Positions 8,154-17,871 of a DNA stretch of 64,000 nt are shown one piece after another. The DNA lies in NCBI RefSeq assembly GCF_900215505.1, contig NZ_LT907844.1, forward strand, positions 4,604,001 to 4,668,000, written 5' to 3'. How positions within the stretch are numbered: position 1 is the stretch's first letter; the number at the start of each line of letters is the position of its first letter. Origin of the DNA: Cohaesibacter sp. ES.047 (lineage in GTDB: Bacteria > Pseudomonadota > Alphaproteobacteria > Rhizobiales > Cohaesibacteraceae). The notes under the pieces are model-generated. The model saw only the letters and a list, made by a program, of their open reading frames with translations, was not told where the DNA came from and searched no databases. The translations under genes and the position numbers were made by a program.

Positions 8154-10616
8154 TTATTTCTTGTCGACTTTGGCGATCCGTGGAACCGACGATTTCTTGC
8201 TTGCCGCCGAGCGCCGCTTGGGCTTCTTGGGGCTGTCGCCTTCATCCGAGGAGGCCTTGGTATCCTCTGATGGTTCGTCTTCGGCCTTCGCCGCCTTGCC
8301 GCCCTTGGACTTTTTCGGAGCGACCGGCGGCTCTTCGATGACCGTCAGGAAGAGTTTTTCCATATTGTCGAGATCGATATCGACGCGCACGGTTCCGCCT
8401 TTCACGAGCTTGCCGAACAGGATTTCCTCGGCCAATGGCCGCTTGATATGCTCCTGAATGACACGGCCAAGCGGACGCGCACCCATCTTCGGATCATATC
8501 CCTTCTTGGCGAGCCAAGCGGTGGCAGCATCGGTCAACTCGAAGGTCACGCCACGATCGGCGAGCTGGGCTTCGAGCTGCATGACAAACTTGCGCACCAC
8601 CTGATGCACGACGTCAGTCGGCAGCGTGGTGAACGGAATGACCGCATCAAGCCGGTTTCGGAATTCAGGCGTAAACAGCTTGTTGATCGCCTCTTCATCA
8701 TCACCAGACCGCGCCACCTGGGTAAAGCCCATCACAGGCTTGTCCATTTCGGTTGCCCCGGCGTTGGTGGTCATGATCAGGATGACATTCCGGAAATCCA
8801 CATGCTTGCCGTTATGGTCGGTCAGCTTGCCGTGGTCCATGACCTGCAAGAGGATGTTGAAAAGATCCGGATGGGCCTTCTCCACCTCGTCAAGCAACAG
8901 CACGCAGTGAGGCTGCTGATCAACGCCATCAGTCAGAAGACCACCCTGATCAAACCCGACATAGCCCGGAGGGGCACCGATCAGACGCGAGATGGTATGA
9001 CGTTCCATATATTCTGACATGTCAAACCGCAGCAACTCGACCCCGAGCAATTCAGCAAGCTGCCGGGCCACCTCGGTCTTACCGACACCAGTGGGACCAG
9101 AGAAGAGATAGTTGCCGATCGGCTTTTCGGGCTCGCGCAGCCCGGCACGAGCCAGCTTGATCTGGCTGGTCAGGGCATCAATGGCCTGATCCTGACCATA
9201 AACCATCCGCTTGAGGTTGATTTCGAGGCTTGAGAGAACCTCCTTGTCATCCTTGGAGACAGTTTTGGGTGGAATCCGCGCCATGGTCGCGATGGTCGCC
9301 TCGACTTCCTTGACCGAAATGCTCTTGCGGCGACGGGAGCTTGGCAGCAATTGCTGTGCGGCTCCGGTCTCGTCGATCACATCAATCGCCTTGTCCGGCA
9401 GTTTGCGGTCATGAATATAGCGCGCGGACAGCTCAACCGCCGTCTTGATCGCGTCATTGGAGAATTTCACGCTGTGATAATCCTCAAAATAGGGCTTGAG
9501 ACCCTTGAGGATATCAATCGCATCCGGGATGGACGGCTCATTGACGTCGATCTTCTGGAAACGGCGCACGAGAGCGCGGTCCTTCTCGAAGAACTGGCGA
9601 TATTCCTTATAGGTGGTCGAGCCCATGCATCTGAGATTGCCCGAAGCAAGCGACGGTTTGAGCAGGTTCGAAGCATCCATGGCACCGCCGGAGGTGGCAC
9701 CAGCCCCAATCACCGTGTGGATCTCGTCGATAAACAGGATGGCTCCGTCAAACTCTTCGATTTCCTTGATCACCCGCTTGAGGCGCTCTTCGAAATCACC
9801 GCGATAGCGCGTTCCGGCCAAGAGGGTTCCCATATCGAGCGAGAAGATGGTCGCGCCCTTGAGAACATCTGGCACCTTGTCCTCGACAATGCGTTTGGCC
9901 AGCCCTTCGGCAATGGCGGTTTTGCCAACGCCCGGATCCCCAACAAACAGCGGATTGTTCTTGGACCGGCGACACAGCACCTGAATGGTCCGATGGATCT
10001 CGGCATCGCGGCCGATCAGAATATCGATCTTGCCGTTTGCAGCCTTCTCGTTGAGGTTGACCGCATAGGCTTTCAGGGCCTCGGTCTTGCCACCCTCATC
10101 TTCTTCGCCATCAACACTGAAGTCCTCGTCATCCTCGTCTTCGATACCGCTGGGAGACACACCTTCGGACATGCCCGGCGCCTTGGCGATGCCGTGCGAG
10201 ATGTAGTTGACCGCGTCATAGCGAGTCATTTCCTGATCATGCAGAAAGAAGGCAGCGTGGCTTTCACGTTCGGCAAAGATCGCAACCAGCACATTGGCCC
10301 CGGTCACCTCTTCGCGTCCTGATGACTGGACGTGGATCACCGCGCGTTGAATAACGCGCTGGAAGCCTGCTGTAGGCTTGGCATCCTCGCCTTTCTCATG
10401 CACGAGATTGGAAAGTTCATTGTCGATATAGTCGAGCAGATTGCTTTCTAACACGCGCAAATCGACCCCGCATGCACGCATCACTGCCGCTGCGTCGCTA
10501 TCGTCAACAAGCGCCAGCAACAGATGCTCGAGTGTGGCATATTCCTGAGAGCGCTCATTGGCGGCCATCAGGGCTTTGTGCAGGGCGATTTCCAGACTGT
10601 TAGAAAATGATGGCAC
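8154..10616 (-). CDS. clpA: ATP-dependent Clp protease ATPase subunit ClpA
   Basis: AAA+ unfoldase that feeds substrates to ClpP and takes N-end-rule substrates from ClpS. The 820-residue protein has the N domain ([20 protein letters not shown], then the [15 protein letters not shown] repeat), a first AAA module with [15 protein letters not shown] and the LFIDEIHT Walker B, and a second module with [14 protein letters not shown] and [16 protein letters not shown]. After the last AAA region comes a tail of about 50 Lys/Glu/Ser-rich residues, longer than E. coli ClpA's end and typical for alphaproteobacteria. clpS lies 9 bases upstream on the same strand, so the adaptor and unfoldase share an operon. 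Confidence 0.96.
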   Translation of the reverse strand: MPSFSNSLEIALHKALMAANERSQEYATLEHLLLALVDDSDAAAVMRACGVDLRVLESNLLDYIDNELSNLVHEKGEDAKPTAGFQRVIQRAVIHVQSSGREEVTGANVLVAIFAERESHAAFFLHDQEMTRYDAVNYISHGIAKAPGMSEGVSPSGIEDEDDEDFSVDGEEDEGGKTEALKAYAVNLNEKAANGKIDILIGRDAEIHRTIQVLCRRSKNNPLFVGDPGVGKTAIAEGLAKRIVEDKVPDVLKGATIFSLDMGTLLAGTRYRGDFEERLKRVIKEIEEFDGAILFIDEIHTVIGAGATSGGAMDASNLLKPSLASGNLRCMGSTTYKEYRQFFEKDRALVRRFQKIDVNEPSIPDAIDILKGLKPYFEDYHSVKFSNDAIKTAVELSARYIHDRKLPDKAIDVIDETGAAQQLLPSSRRRKSISVKEVEATIATMARIPPKTVSKDDKEVLSSLEINLKRMVYGQDQAIDALTSQIKLARAGLREPEKPIGNYLFSGPTGVGKTEVARQLAELLGVELLRFDMSEYMERHTISRLIGAPPGYVGFDQGGLLTDGVDQQPHCVLLLDEVEKAHPDLFNILLQVMDHGKLTDHNGKHVDFRNVILIMTTNAGATEMDKPVMGFTQVARSGDDEEAINKLFTPEFRNRLDAVIPFTTLPTDVVHQVVRKFVMQLEAQLADRGVTFELTDAATAWLAKKGYDPKMGARPLGRVIQEHIKRPLAEEILFGKLVKGGTVRVDIDLDNMEKLFLTVIEEPPVAPKKSKGGKAAKAEDEPSEDTKASSDEGDSPKKPKRRSAASKKSSVPRIAKVDKK

Positions 10617-10625
10617 TAGCGTTCC

Positions 10626-10952
10626 TCACTTCTTTTCCATAATGCATTGCAACGGGTGTTGATGTTTGTGGGCGAAATCCATGACCTGAGACACCTTGGT
10701 CTCGGCCACCTCATAGGTGAACACACCACATTCACCCACACCGTGATGATGGACATGCAACATGATCCGGGTCGCATCTTCCCGACCCTTGTTGAAAAAG
10801 GCTTCAAGGACATGGATTACAAATTCCATGGGAGTGAAGTCATCATTCAACAGAAGAACACGATACATATTCGGACGCTTGGTCTTGGGCTTGGTCTTTG
10901 TGGCCACCCCAATCTCATTGTCATCATCCACGCGGCGAATATCCTTGCTCAT
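10626..10952 (-). CDS. clpS: ATP-dependent Clp protease adaptor ClpS
   Basis: N-recognin adaptor that delivers proteins with destabilising N-terminal residues to ClpA. The 108-residue product carries the binding-pocket motif [12 protein letters not shown] and the metal-like [11 protein letters not shown] segment. The N-terminal 25 residues are flexible and charged, as expected for the tail that engages ClpA. The ATG at 10952 has GGAG upstream; the frame extends to a TTG at 10970, which is less likely. It immediately precedes clpA. Confidence 0.94.
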   Translation of the reverse strand: MSKDIRRVDDDNEIGVATKTKPKTKRPNMYRVLLLNDDFTPMEFVIHVLEAFFNKGREDATRIMLHVHHHGVGECGVFTYEVAETKVSQVMDFAHKHQHPLQCIMEKK

Positions 10953-11404
10953 TGCCCAGACTGTCTCCAAAACTTTTCTTCGGCCTTATCAAGCCATCTT
11001 CCGAACCGGATCGAAGGCCGGTATGTGGCCTCATCCGGTCAACATCTCTCTTTTCATGTCGGTCACCATTCAATAGGCCGTGGCACCCAATGGAAAGGCG
11101 ACCCTGTTCCATCCAACAATGTAAGCACAAAACACTGATATTGTAAGGGCAACAACCCTCATTACCAAATAACTGAATTGTTATTGATTTGGTCATTTGC
11201 GTCAATGATTTACCAAAAATTGCTTAACCCTGTCGCTGCGATTTTCTTTTGCAAATTGCACTTGATCCAACAATTTTTACCTTTTCCTAACCGAGATTTC
11301 CTAGGCTAGGTAAACGGAACGACAAAGGCATAATTTTGCCCCGAAAAATCCCCAATATGACGAGCAAGTTTGCCGTCACATAAGTGAACTTCAAAGGACG
11401 TCAC
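10953..11404. other. divergent intergenic region clpS / D,D-carboxypeptidase
   Basis: About 450 bases without a convincing gene. The stretch from 11140 to 11300 is AT-rich and presumably holds the divergent promoters, but no promoter pair stands out clearly. ORFs across it on either strand lack family resemblance and ribosome-binding sites. Confidence 0.5.
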
Positions 11405-12829
11405 GTGTACAGAGTAGCGTTCAATGCCATTCGACGCCTGCGGCTTCCGCGCCCGGTCATGACGGCCGCCGCAGCCCTCACCCTGGTGTTTTCTCCGATT
11501 GTCCACATCGATCAGGCCCATGCAAACTCCAAGTATGCGGCCTATGTGATCGATGTGAAGAGCGGCAAGGTGCTTTTCTCGCGCCACGCCAACGCACCGC
11601 GCTATCCAGCCTCTCTCACCAAGATGATGACCCTCTACATGGTCTTTGATCGTCTGGAGAGCGGCAAGTTGAAACTCAGCACCCCGCTGAAGGTTTCAAA
11701 ATATGCCTCCGGTCGCCCGCCTTCCAAACTGGGTCTGCGCCCCGGAAGCACGATCAGCGTTCGCAACGCGATCTATGCGCTCGTTACCAAATCGGCCAAC
11801 GATGTTGCCTCTGTGGTCGCTGAGAATATCGGCGGCTCCGAGAGCAAGTTTGGCAAGATGATGACGATGGAGGCTCGCGCCATCGGCATGAAGCGGACCA
11901 CCTTCCGCAATGCCTCCGGCCTTCCCAACCGGTCCCAGAAGACCACAGCGGCTGACATGGCCCTTCTCGGTCGTGCGCTGCAGGACCGTTTCCCGGGCTA
12001 CTACAAGTATTTCAGCACGCGCAGCTTCAAATATGGCAAGCGACGCTTCGGCAACCATAACCGCCTTCTCGGTCATGTGAAGGGCGTGGACGGCATCAAG
12101 ACCGGCTACACCCGGGCTTCTGGATTCAATCTTGTCACAAACGTCAAGGCTCGTAATCGGCACATCGTGGCCGTTGTCATGGGAGGCCGGACCGGTCGCT
12201 CCCGCGATGCCCACATGCGCAAACTGATCAAGACTTACCTGCCCAAGGCCAAAACCGGCGCACGGCGGACCGCTCTGGTGGTTGCTCCTCCGAACAGATA
12301 CATCAAGCTGGCTTCGACCATTCGCCTGCCAAAGGCGAAACTGGAACCTGTCGGCCTTCCGATGGTCACCGCCTATCAGGCCCCGCGTGATATCAAATCG
12401 ATCACCCCGGCCCCGATCGATCTGGTTGCCATGCCGCAGACGCGGCCGGCAACCCAAAAGGCAAGAATCACCACCGCTTCGCTGGCCGTGCCGCCATTAC
12501 CGCGCCCAGCCAACGACGCAATCGGTGATCTGTCCACCCATCAGCCACCTATCCCGCTTGCCGCGCCCAAACAGGCAACGCCATCGGGATGGCAGATCCA
12601 GCTCGGCGCAACGCGCACTCTCGATCTTGCCAACAATCTTCTCGCCAAGGCTCGCGCCCGCAACGAGAAACTGCTGGTGGCCCGGGTCAACCACACCGAG
12701 ACCGTTGAAAAGGGTGACCTGACCCTCTATCGCGCACGGTTTGCTGGGTTTGAGTCCAAGACCGCAGCCCGCAACACCTGCGCAATCCTGAAGAAACAGA
12801 AGTTCGCCTGTCTGGCGCTGAATCCGTGA
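11405..12829 (+). CDS. D-alanyl-D-alanine carboxypeptidase (PBP5/6-like) with SPOR domain
   Basis: Penicillin-binding protein that trims the terminal D-Ala from peptidoglycan pentapeptides. The serine active-site motifs are in order: SLTK (YPASLTKMMTLYMV), SAN (TKSANDVASVVAEN) and KTG (GIKTGYTRAS). An N-terminal signal peptide ends near IDQAHA. After a Pro/Ala-rich linker the C terminus is a SPOR domain (GWQIQLGATRTLDLANNLL to the end), which binds denuded glycan at division septa. The GTG at 11405 is chosen because AAAGGA precedes it by six bases; the frame is open to another GTG at 11384. Domain order matches rhizobial DacC-like proteins. Confidence 0.93.
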   Translation: MYRVAFNAIRRLRLPRPVMTAAAALTLVFSPIVHIDQAHANSKYAAYVIDVKSGKVLFSRHANAPRYPASLTKMMTLYMVFDRLESGKLKLSTPLKVSKYASGRPPSKLGLRPGSTISVRNAIYALVTKSANDVASVVAENIGGSESKFGKMMTMEARAIGMKRTTFRNASGLPNRSQKTTAADMALLGRALQDRFPGYYKYFSTRSFKYGKRRFGNHNRLLGHVKGVDGIKTGYTRASGFNLVTNVKARNRHIVAVVMGGRTGRSRDAHMRKLIKTYLPKAKTGARRTALVVAPPNRYIKLASTIRLPKAKLEPVGLPMVTAYQAPRDIKSITPAPIDLVAMPQTRPATQKARITTASLAVPPLPRPANDAIGDLSTHQPPIPLAAPKQATPSGWQIQLGATRTLDLANNLLAKARARNEKLLVARVNHTETVEKGDLTLYRARFAGFESKTAARNTCAILKKQKFACLALNP

Positions 12830-12849
12830 GTTCATTGAGTATTTGGAGA

Positions 12850-13545
12850 TCAGCCATGTTTTCGCAACAAGACGGCCTTGGCAGCATTGATCTTGGTAGC
12901 AAGAAAGGTGGAGCCCCCCTGGTCGGGGTGGACCCGCTTCATCAGACGCCTGTGCGCAGCAACAATTTCCGCTTCGTCGGCGCCCGCAGAAAGCCCAAGA
13001 ATCTCATAAGCTTCCTCCTTGGTCATGGGGCCCGAGTCCGCCGTTCCAGCTTCCCCCGTTGCCGGATCAGCATCGAATGCGTCACGCCAGTTGGCGCTCC
13101 GGCCGTCAAGATAGGCCTCGAGTAGATCGCGACTTTCCCGATCACTCCCGATTTCCTGCCAGAGGCTGTGCAATTCAGCCTCTGACAGACTGTCCAGGTC
13201 CCGCCCTTCATAATGCCCGGCCAATACACGCCCGATGATGATGCCCGTATCGTGATCAAGCGTCATTTCCAAGGCGGCGGTCCGAACGGTCGATCCGCGC
13301 CCGCTGGACCGGTCAGCCCCGGCTGACGAGGGCTTGCGCCGAAACATCCCCCACGCCACCAGAGCAACGGGCACAGCCAGCATCCATTGGCCCCTGACCA
13401 TCAAGAGCAGCGAAAACAGCCCCGTGATGCCCGCGGCAATCCGATAGCCGATCTTCACGATGTCAGCCGTATTGGCATAGGCCGCCCAGCGGCCCAGCAG
13501 AACCAGAGAAACAAAAAGAAGAAGTCCGCCGACTAGATAAATCAT
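12850..13545 (-). CDS. membrane-anchored J-domain (DnaJ-like) protein
   Basis: The last 70 residues form a short J domain (EEAYEILGLSAGADEAEIVAAHRRLMKRVHPDQGG) with the HPD tripeptide that stimulates Hsp70 ATPase, followed by the truncated FLATKINAAKAVLL end seen in Pam18/TIM14-type J proteins. From the ATG at 13545 the protein has 231 residues and begins with two hydrophobic segments (IYLVGGLLLFVSLVLLGRW and the LFSLLLMVRGQWMLAVPVALVAW region). The J domain would then face the cytoplasm. The frame is open 63 residues further upstream without similarity. It is convergent with the carboxypeptidase gene. Confidence 0.87.
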   Translation of the reverse strand: MIYLVGGLLLFVSLVLLGRWAAYANTADIVKIGYRIAAGITGLFSLLLMVRGQWMLAVPVALVAWGMFRRKPSSAGADRSSGRGSTVRTAALEMTLDHDTGIIIGRVLAGHYEGRDLDSLSEAELHSLWQEIGSDRESRDLLEAYLDGRSANWRDAFDADPATGEAGTADSGPMTKEEAYEILGLSAGADEAEIVAAHRRLMKRVHPDQGGSTFLATKINAAKAVLLRKHG

Positions 13546-13780
13546 CGTGCCATCCGACTGAAGCATTTGAGGATCGTGCTGCACTGCCACGCCATCCAAG
13601 TGATTGGGGAAGTACCGAGCTTGACCCATCATCCCCGCTGAAGTCCAGCCCAGATGGCCCGACTGATTGTACGCGACAGACATCCCGCCCGCCCTATCGT
13701 GCGTCAGGCCTGACAGCCAAGATCTCTTCGTCACAGGATCTCTTTGTCATATGTAAAGCGTAGGCGGGGAAGGTCAATCG

Positions 13781-14512
13781 CTAGCGAGACGGTTTTGGCA
13801 ATTGCTTGCGCAACTCCGGTGGCAGTCTCGTCACATCCCGCCCGGAAGCCGCATAGGCAGCGATGCCTTTGAGATAGTCCGCAAGCTTGTGCTTGGAATG
13901 CGAATCAAACTGCGCATAGGCCCCGCCGGTCAACCGGGCAACATCCTTGAAAATCGTCGTGGCAAGAGCGTCGGTTCCTTCCTGAAAGACAAAAACCGGT
14001 ATGCCGCGCAAGGCGATATCGCCCGCCAGCCCGGCAATCTCGTCCGGATTCTCTTCTAGGCAGTCTCCGACATAGACAACCGCATCAAGGCGCGTCCGAT
14101 TCGCTTCATTCTTGACATGCTGCAGAATGCGGCCGATCTGGGTACGGCCGGCACGGCAATCAAACCGCTCCATCCACCCGATCATGTCGCTCGCAGATCG
14201 GGTCCAGCGGCTCGCCCGACATTCGGCAGTTCCGCGGAAATAGACAAGCTGTGTGGCCAGCGCGCCATGCGCCGCGGCCACTTCGAACATGTCGCTCTGC
14301 AGTGAACAGGCGACATCCCAGGTTGGTTGGCGACTCATGGTGGCATCAAGCGCAAACACCAGATGGCCGCTCACAGGCTTGAGCCCTTGCTGCTCCTGTG
14401 CCTGTCGAACCATCTTCGTCTTGGCCAGAAAAGACGCAACCTCACCCTTCCCCGTCTCCGGCTGAAGATCCGAGGCAGTTCCCTTGGTCAATTCATCGCG
14501 TTTCTTGTTCAT
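13781..14512 (-). CDS. VWA-like domain protein
   Basis: A 243-residue soluble protein. It resembles conserved alphaproteobacterial VWA-type proteins: HLVFALDATMSRQPTWD is the first strand with an Asp-x-Thr/Ser metal-site pattern, and DAVVYVGDCLEENPDEI is the second acidic strand. The centre has CRAGRTQIGRIL and the end is LPPELRKQLPKPSR. The ATG at 14512 has AGGA 10 bases upstream; a TTG at 14557 would extend it. No partner ATPase gene lies nearby, so its role is unknown. Confidence 0.75.
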   Translation of the reverse strand: MNKKRDELTKGTASDLQPETGKGEVASFLAKTKMVRQAQEQQGLKPVSGHLVFALDATMSRQPTWDVACSLQSDMFEVAAAHGALATQLVYFRGTAECRASRWTRSASDMIGWMERFDCRAGRTQIGRILQHVKNEANRTRLDAVVYVGDCLEENPDEIAGLAGDIALRGIPVFVFQEGTDALATTIFKDVARLTGGAYAQFDSHSKHKLADYLKGIAAYAASGRDVTRLPPELRKQLPKPSR

Positions 14513-14667
14513 TGCGAGCAGATCCTGTCTGGAGGCAAAAGATGGATGGCAAGACAAAGTGACAGCAAGCGTAGCTTTATAGCGCCCTCACCCATTATGT
14601 GGGTGGGATTGGCGCGTGCGCAACCCGCCTGCGATGCAACAATCATGAAAGAAAACAGGCCTTCGGG

Positions 14668-15102
14668 CTACAAGAGCCCCAGTTCAGCCAACTCGCGGCG
14701 GAAGGCTTCCGGCAGGTCCTCGCCTCCACCCAGTTCCCCAAGATCGCGGGGGGCGTCTTCAACGTTGAAGTAGCGCCACCCCTGAAAAGCGCGTCTTGGC
14801 AGCGTTTCGGTGCGCACCAGTTTTGGCTCCATGACGATCTGGCACCGCGAAATCCCATCCTCACCGACAGTCTGCCGCAGATCGAGAATAGGTTGACGCG
14901 CCAGCACCATCCCCTTGATAACCCAATAAAGAGAGCCACCATCAAGGATTTCATCCCGCCGCTTGGGGAACATTCGCGTGGTGTGGATGTGTTCGGGCGC
15001 CTCGCCTGAAAGGGCCTTCTGCGTCTGGCGATGCTCAATCCACCGTTCCAGATCGTCGGCACTATCCACACCCACGCATAATTTAAGTATGTGAACTGTC
15101 AT
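14668..15102 (-). CDS. DUF1489 family protein
   Basis: A 144-residue cytoplasmic protein recognised as DUF1489: MTVHILKLCVGVDS at the start, then THTTRMFPKRRDE-like and GSLYWVIKGMVLARQPILD segments, and the C-terminal RPRRAFQGWRYFN-type stretch. The family is conserved through Alphaproteobacteria and has no experimentally defined function that I know of. The start at 15102 is chosen over an earlier frame start at 15117 because the family begins with this MTVHI sequence. Confidence 0.85.
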   Translation of the reverse strand: MTVHILKLCVGVDSADDLERWIEHRQTQKALSGEAPEHIHTTRMFPKRRDEILDGGSLYWVIKGMVLARQPILDLRQTVGEDGISRCQIVMEPKLVRTETLPRRAFQGWRYFNVEDAPRDLGELGGGEDLPEAFRRELAELGLL

Positions 15103-15252
15103 GCCTGTCCATAGCATGAGACTTTATTGCGCATAAAGACTGAGCGCACTTTGCCAAAACTTGGTCATAGATTTATGCACATTTTGCTATAGATTGAAGC
15201 TCTAGGCATTTCAGCCACTGTTCTTATTTAGGCGGATCAAGGAACACATTGC

Positions 15253-16149
15253 ATGCGAATTTTCGTCACCGGAGGCACAGGACAGATCGGAACGGCAGTG
15301 GTCAACGCCCTGCACGCAAAGAACTATCGCGTGACGACACTCGCACGGTCTGATGCCAGCGCGGAGCTTCAAAAGGCCATGGGAGCCACCCCGATTCGCG
15401 GCAGCCTCACCGAACCGGATGGCTGGGTGACCGAAGCGCTCGATCATGACGCCATTGTCCACGCCGCTGCCACATTCGAGAGCAACATGGGAGAGGTCGA
15501 TCACGAACTCGTCGCCTCCCTGCTCAAGGCTGCGCAGGACATGCCCGTGGAACGCAAGATCCCCTTCATCTATACCGGCGGATGCTGGCTCTACCCCGAA
15601 GCTCCGATCATTCCGATCACCGAACGTCATGTCTTGGACCCGCTTCCGGAATTTGCATGGATGCTCGACAGCATCGAAGAACTTGCGACATGCCCGTCCT
15701 TTCTTCTGACCGTGATCCATCCCGCCTATGTGGTTGACGGCAAACGCGGCACCGTTGCCAACTTTGCCAAATCGCTCAAGGAAGACGGCAGCATCAGAAT
15801 CGTTGAGGATCCCGAAACACACCATCCCTTTATCCATGCCGACGATATAGCCGACCTCTATGTAAGGGCGGTCGAGCATGGCGGTGATGGCCTTTTGCTC
15901 AATGCCACAGCCATCAAAAGCGCAACCGCCGGTGACGTGGCCAAGCTTGTTGCGGAGCGCTTGAACCTGCCACTGCAGACCCAGGTTGTGAGCCTTGAGG
16001 ACATTCAGGACCAGTTGGGCAATTGGGCATCCGGTTATGGCCGGTCTCAGCGCATGCAGGCGGACCGCGCCAAGGATGTGCTCGACTGGTCGCCTCGATA
16101 TGACACCATCGAAGCCATCGTGGACGCCTGTCTCGCCGATCTATCCTGA
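15253..16149 (+). CDS. NAD(P)-binding epimerase/dehydratase-like protein (atypical SDR)
   Basis: An extended/atypical short-chain dehydrogenase fold. The N terminus has the Rossmann motif FVTGGTGQIGTAVVNAL, followed by VTTLARSDASAE (the dinucleotide-selecting strand) and DHDAIVHAAATFES. The usual YxxxK pair is not obvious; the expected region reads FIYTGGCWLYPEA. That suggests an isomerase or NmrA-like role, or a changed active site. The protein has 298 residues, and AAGGAACAC precedes the ATG. No operon partner. The substrate is unknown. Confidence 0.8.
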   Translation: MRIFVTGGTGQIGTAVVNALHAKNYRVTTLARSDASAELQKAMGATPIRGSLTEPDGWVTEALDHDAIVHAAATFESNMGEVDHELVASLLKAAQDMPVERKIPFIYTGGCWLYPEAPIIPITERHVLDPLPEFAWMLDSIEELATCPSFLLTVIHPAYVVDGKRGTVANFAKSLKEDGSIRIVEDPETHHPFIHADDIADLYVRAVEHGGDGLLLNATAIKSATAGDVAKLVAERLNLPLQTQVVSLEDIQDQLGNWASGYGRSQRMQADRAKDVLDWSPRYDTIEAIVDACLADLS

Positions 16150-16280
16150 TTGCCCCCATCAGAGCGCTTGGCATCAGGCGCGTTGAGCCATTTATATTTT
16201 CGGCAAACTGATTCGAAACCTTCAGCCATGCGGCTCGTGTGAGGCAACAGCCCTGCACACTCAACTGTTGACTTCATATT

Positions 16281-16314
16281 ATATTCGAATATTATTACAT
16301 TAGAATTATCTAAT
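16281..16314 (+). promoter_or_regulatory. paired palindromes upstream of the ArsR-type regulator
   Basis: Two perfect palindromes lie in an AT-rich patch about 105-140 bases before the regulator start: ATATTCGAATAT at 16281-16292 and ATTAGA-ATTA-TCTAAT at 16299-16314. The second resembles, from memory, the ATTAGAT/ATCTAAT half-sites bound by BigR. The inferred role is autoregulation of the downstream ArsR and rhodanese genes. Confidence 0.55.
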
Positions 16315-16418
16315 TATACATCCGGACACACCGTCTGCCCTCCTTCACACTTTTGACAGTCAGGAAAACGGAAACCGGAAAAACGATCGGATACACCGAT
16401 CGGGCTGCAAGGTGAACC

Positions 16419-16754
16419 ATGACCCCGGATCCTACCATCGAGGCTTTGGCAGATCAGGCTGATGAAGTCGCCCGTCTCCTCAAGCTATTGGGCAACAGCA
16501 ATCGACTGCGCATCCTGTGTCAACTTGTCGACGGCCCGGACAAGTCGGTCAATTGTCTGGCAGACAAGCTTCAGATCTCACAAAGCGCGCTCTCGCAACA
16601 CCTTGCGAAAATGCGCGAAGATGGTTTGATCGAGGGAAAGCGGGACGCCCAGACCATTTATTACTCTCTCTCTGACGAGAATGCACTGAAACTGCTCTCG
16701 GTGCTCAAGGAACTCTATTGCTCGGCTGACACACTTCCCCCCAAAGACACCTAG
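16419..16754 (+). CDS. ArsR-family regulator, BigR/SqrR-like persulfide sensor
   Basis: Winged-helix dimeric repressor of 111 residues. The recognition region reads ADKLQISQSALSQHLAKMREDGLIEGKRDAQTIYYSL. Three cysteines are visible at about residues 34 (RILCQL), 46 (VNCLADK) and 101 (ELYCSAD). The first and last match the positions of the redox pair that forms a tetrasulfide in BigR/SqrR sensors, and no classical ArsR metal-binding CxC is present. The gene is followed by a rhodanese-membrane protein and faces a second rhodanese gene, which fits control of sulfane-sulfur metabolism. Two palindromes lie upstream. Confidence 0.85.
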   Translation: MTPDPTIEALADQADEVARLLKLLGNSNRLRILCQLVDGPDKSVNCLADKLQISQSALSQHLAKMREDGLIEGKRDAQTIYYSLSDENALKLLSVLKELYCSADTLPPKDT

Positions 16755-16862
16755 AGCTCAAGAAACCAGTGCCGGTTCCGATCAGAGTGCCCTTGCACGT
16801 GGCACAAATGCTAGGATGGCATTCTCACTCACGGACCGCCGCAACAAGGATCAAAGAACGCA

Positions 16863-17264
16863 ATGGCGAAGAAACAGATTGTCAAACAGATCAATTTCGA
16901 AGAGGCCAAAGCCCTTATCGACCAGGGAGCGGTCCTGATCGACGTGCGCGAGAAAATGGAGCTTGCTCGCCGGAAAGTGCCCTCGGCCCTGCATCATCCG
17001 CTATCGGGACTCTCGGGGCCCATCGAGACCAATGGTGCCCCAGCCGCCATCTTCTTTTGTGCATCGGGTGCCCGAACCAACGGCTATGCACCGGCGCTGG
17101 CCAAAGCCGTTGATTGCGACGCCTACATGCTGAACGGCGGAATTCACGCTCTGGCCCGCATCAATGTTCCCATGGAAACTGGCGGCGGCATGTTCAAATT
17201 GTTTGGCATCGCAGCGGTTTTGCTGCTCGCAGGCTGGGCAACCGGCATCATTCCCGGACTTTAA
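16863..17264 (+). CDS. rhodanese-domain protein with C-terminal membrane segment
   Basis: Sulfurtransferase-like domain with the active-site loop CASGARTN (cysteine near residue 66) and the family's N-terminal VLIDVREKMELA motif. After the rhodanese fold, residues 111-133 form a single hydrophobic segment (LFGIAAVLLLAGWATGIIPGL), so the domain is tethered to the inner membrane. It lies 108 bases downstream of the persulfide-sensor-like regulator. Rhodaneses move sulfane sulfur between thiols; here it probably serves sulfide detoxification. The 133-residue size is typical of the single-domain plus anchor type. Confidence 0.88.
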   Translation: MAKKQIVKQINFEEAKALIDQGAVLIDVREKMELARRKVPSALHHPLSGLSGPIETNGAPAAIFFCASGARTNGYAPALAKAVDCDAYMLNGGIHALARINVPMETGGGMFKLFGIAAVLLLAGWATGIIPGL

Positions 17265-17295
17265 AAAGACGCTCGACCTGCGGTGCGGACCACGT

Positions 17296-17709
17296 TCAAT
17301 CCCGGTCCGTCTCCGTGCTCGTCTCCACGGCGCCTCCGCCTTCCTTCCATGCAGTAAAGCCCCCGGCAATATGCGCTACCGGGCTCATGCCCATGCGCTG
17401 CACCTGTTGCGTCGCAAGGGCACTGCGCCAGCCTGCGGCACAGAAGAAGATGAATGTCTTGTCTTGGGCAAAAACGTCCCGATGGTAGGGACTGGTCGGG
17501 CAGACCCAGAATTCGAGCATACCGCGCGGGGCATGCACCGCGCCGGGCACGCGCCCCTGTCGATCCAGCTCACGAATGTCCCTGATATCAACGAAAACAT
17601 AGCCATCATCGTTCAGGAGCGCCTTGGCCTGCTCAACGCTGATGGTCTCGATCTCGGCTTCAGCCTCGGCTATCAATTGCTCGTAGGTCACATTAATAGA
17701 CTGTGCCAT
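17296..17709 (-). CDS. rhodanese-like sulfurtransferase
   Basis: A 137-residue single-domain rhodanese with active-site loop CAAGWRSA, the DVRDIRELDRQGRVPGAVHAPRG-type substrate strand and FVDIRDIREL. The end (AGGFTAWKEGGGAVE) is characteristic of cytoplasmic rhodaneses. The ATG at 17709 follows GAGGGGG. The gene converges on the anchored rhodanese with 31 bases between stop codons, making this a local sulfur-transfer cluster. Confidence 0.88.
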   Translation of the reverse strand: MAQSINVTYEQLIAEAEAEIETISVEQAKALLNDDGYVFVDIRDIRELDRQGRVPGAVHAPRGMLEFWVCPTSPYHRDVFAQDKTFIFFCAAGWRSALATQQVQRMGMSPVAHIAGGFTAWKEGGGAVETSTETDRD

Positions 17710-17813
17710 TCATCCCCCTCAAATATCTGTTTCGCTTCGAGAATGGGAAAGCCGGAGGGGAAAAGCAACCAACCTGTGAATGTCTTTGCACCGACTTCAG
17801 CAGCAATCAGGCA

Positions 17814-17842
17814 CAAAAAAAGCGTGGGCGAACCCACGCTTT
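17814..17842 (-). terminator. rho-independent terminator of the 28-residue gene
   Basis: Minus-strand stem AAGCGTGGG/CCCACGCTT with loop TTCG followed by a T7 tract. It begins about 30 bases after the stop codon of the tiny gene upstream and lies before the rhodanese gene. Confidence 0.85.
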
Positions 17843-17871
17843 ATTTCTGTCGCGAACACGACTTGGCGTTC

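Noticed and set aside
9351-10322. 323-codon plus-strand ORF inside clpA
   Set aside because: Antisense shadow of the AAA modules; no ribosome site or family pattern.
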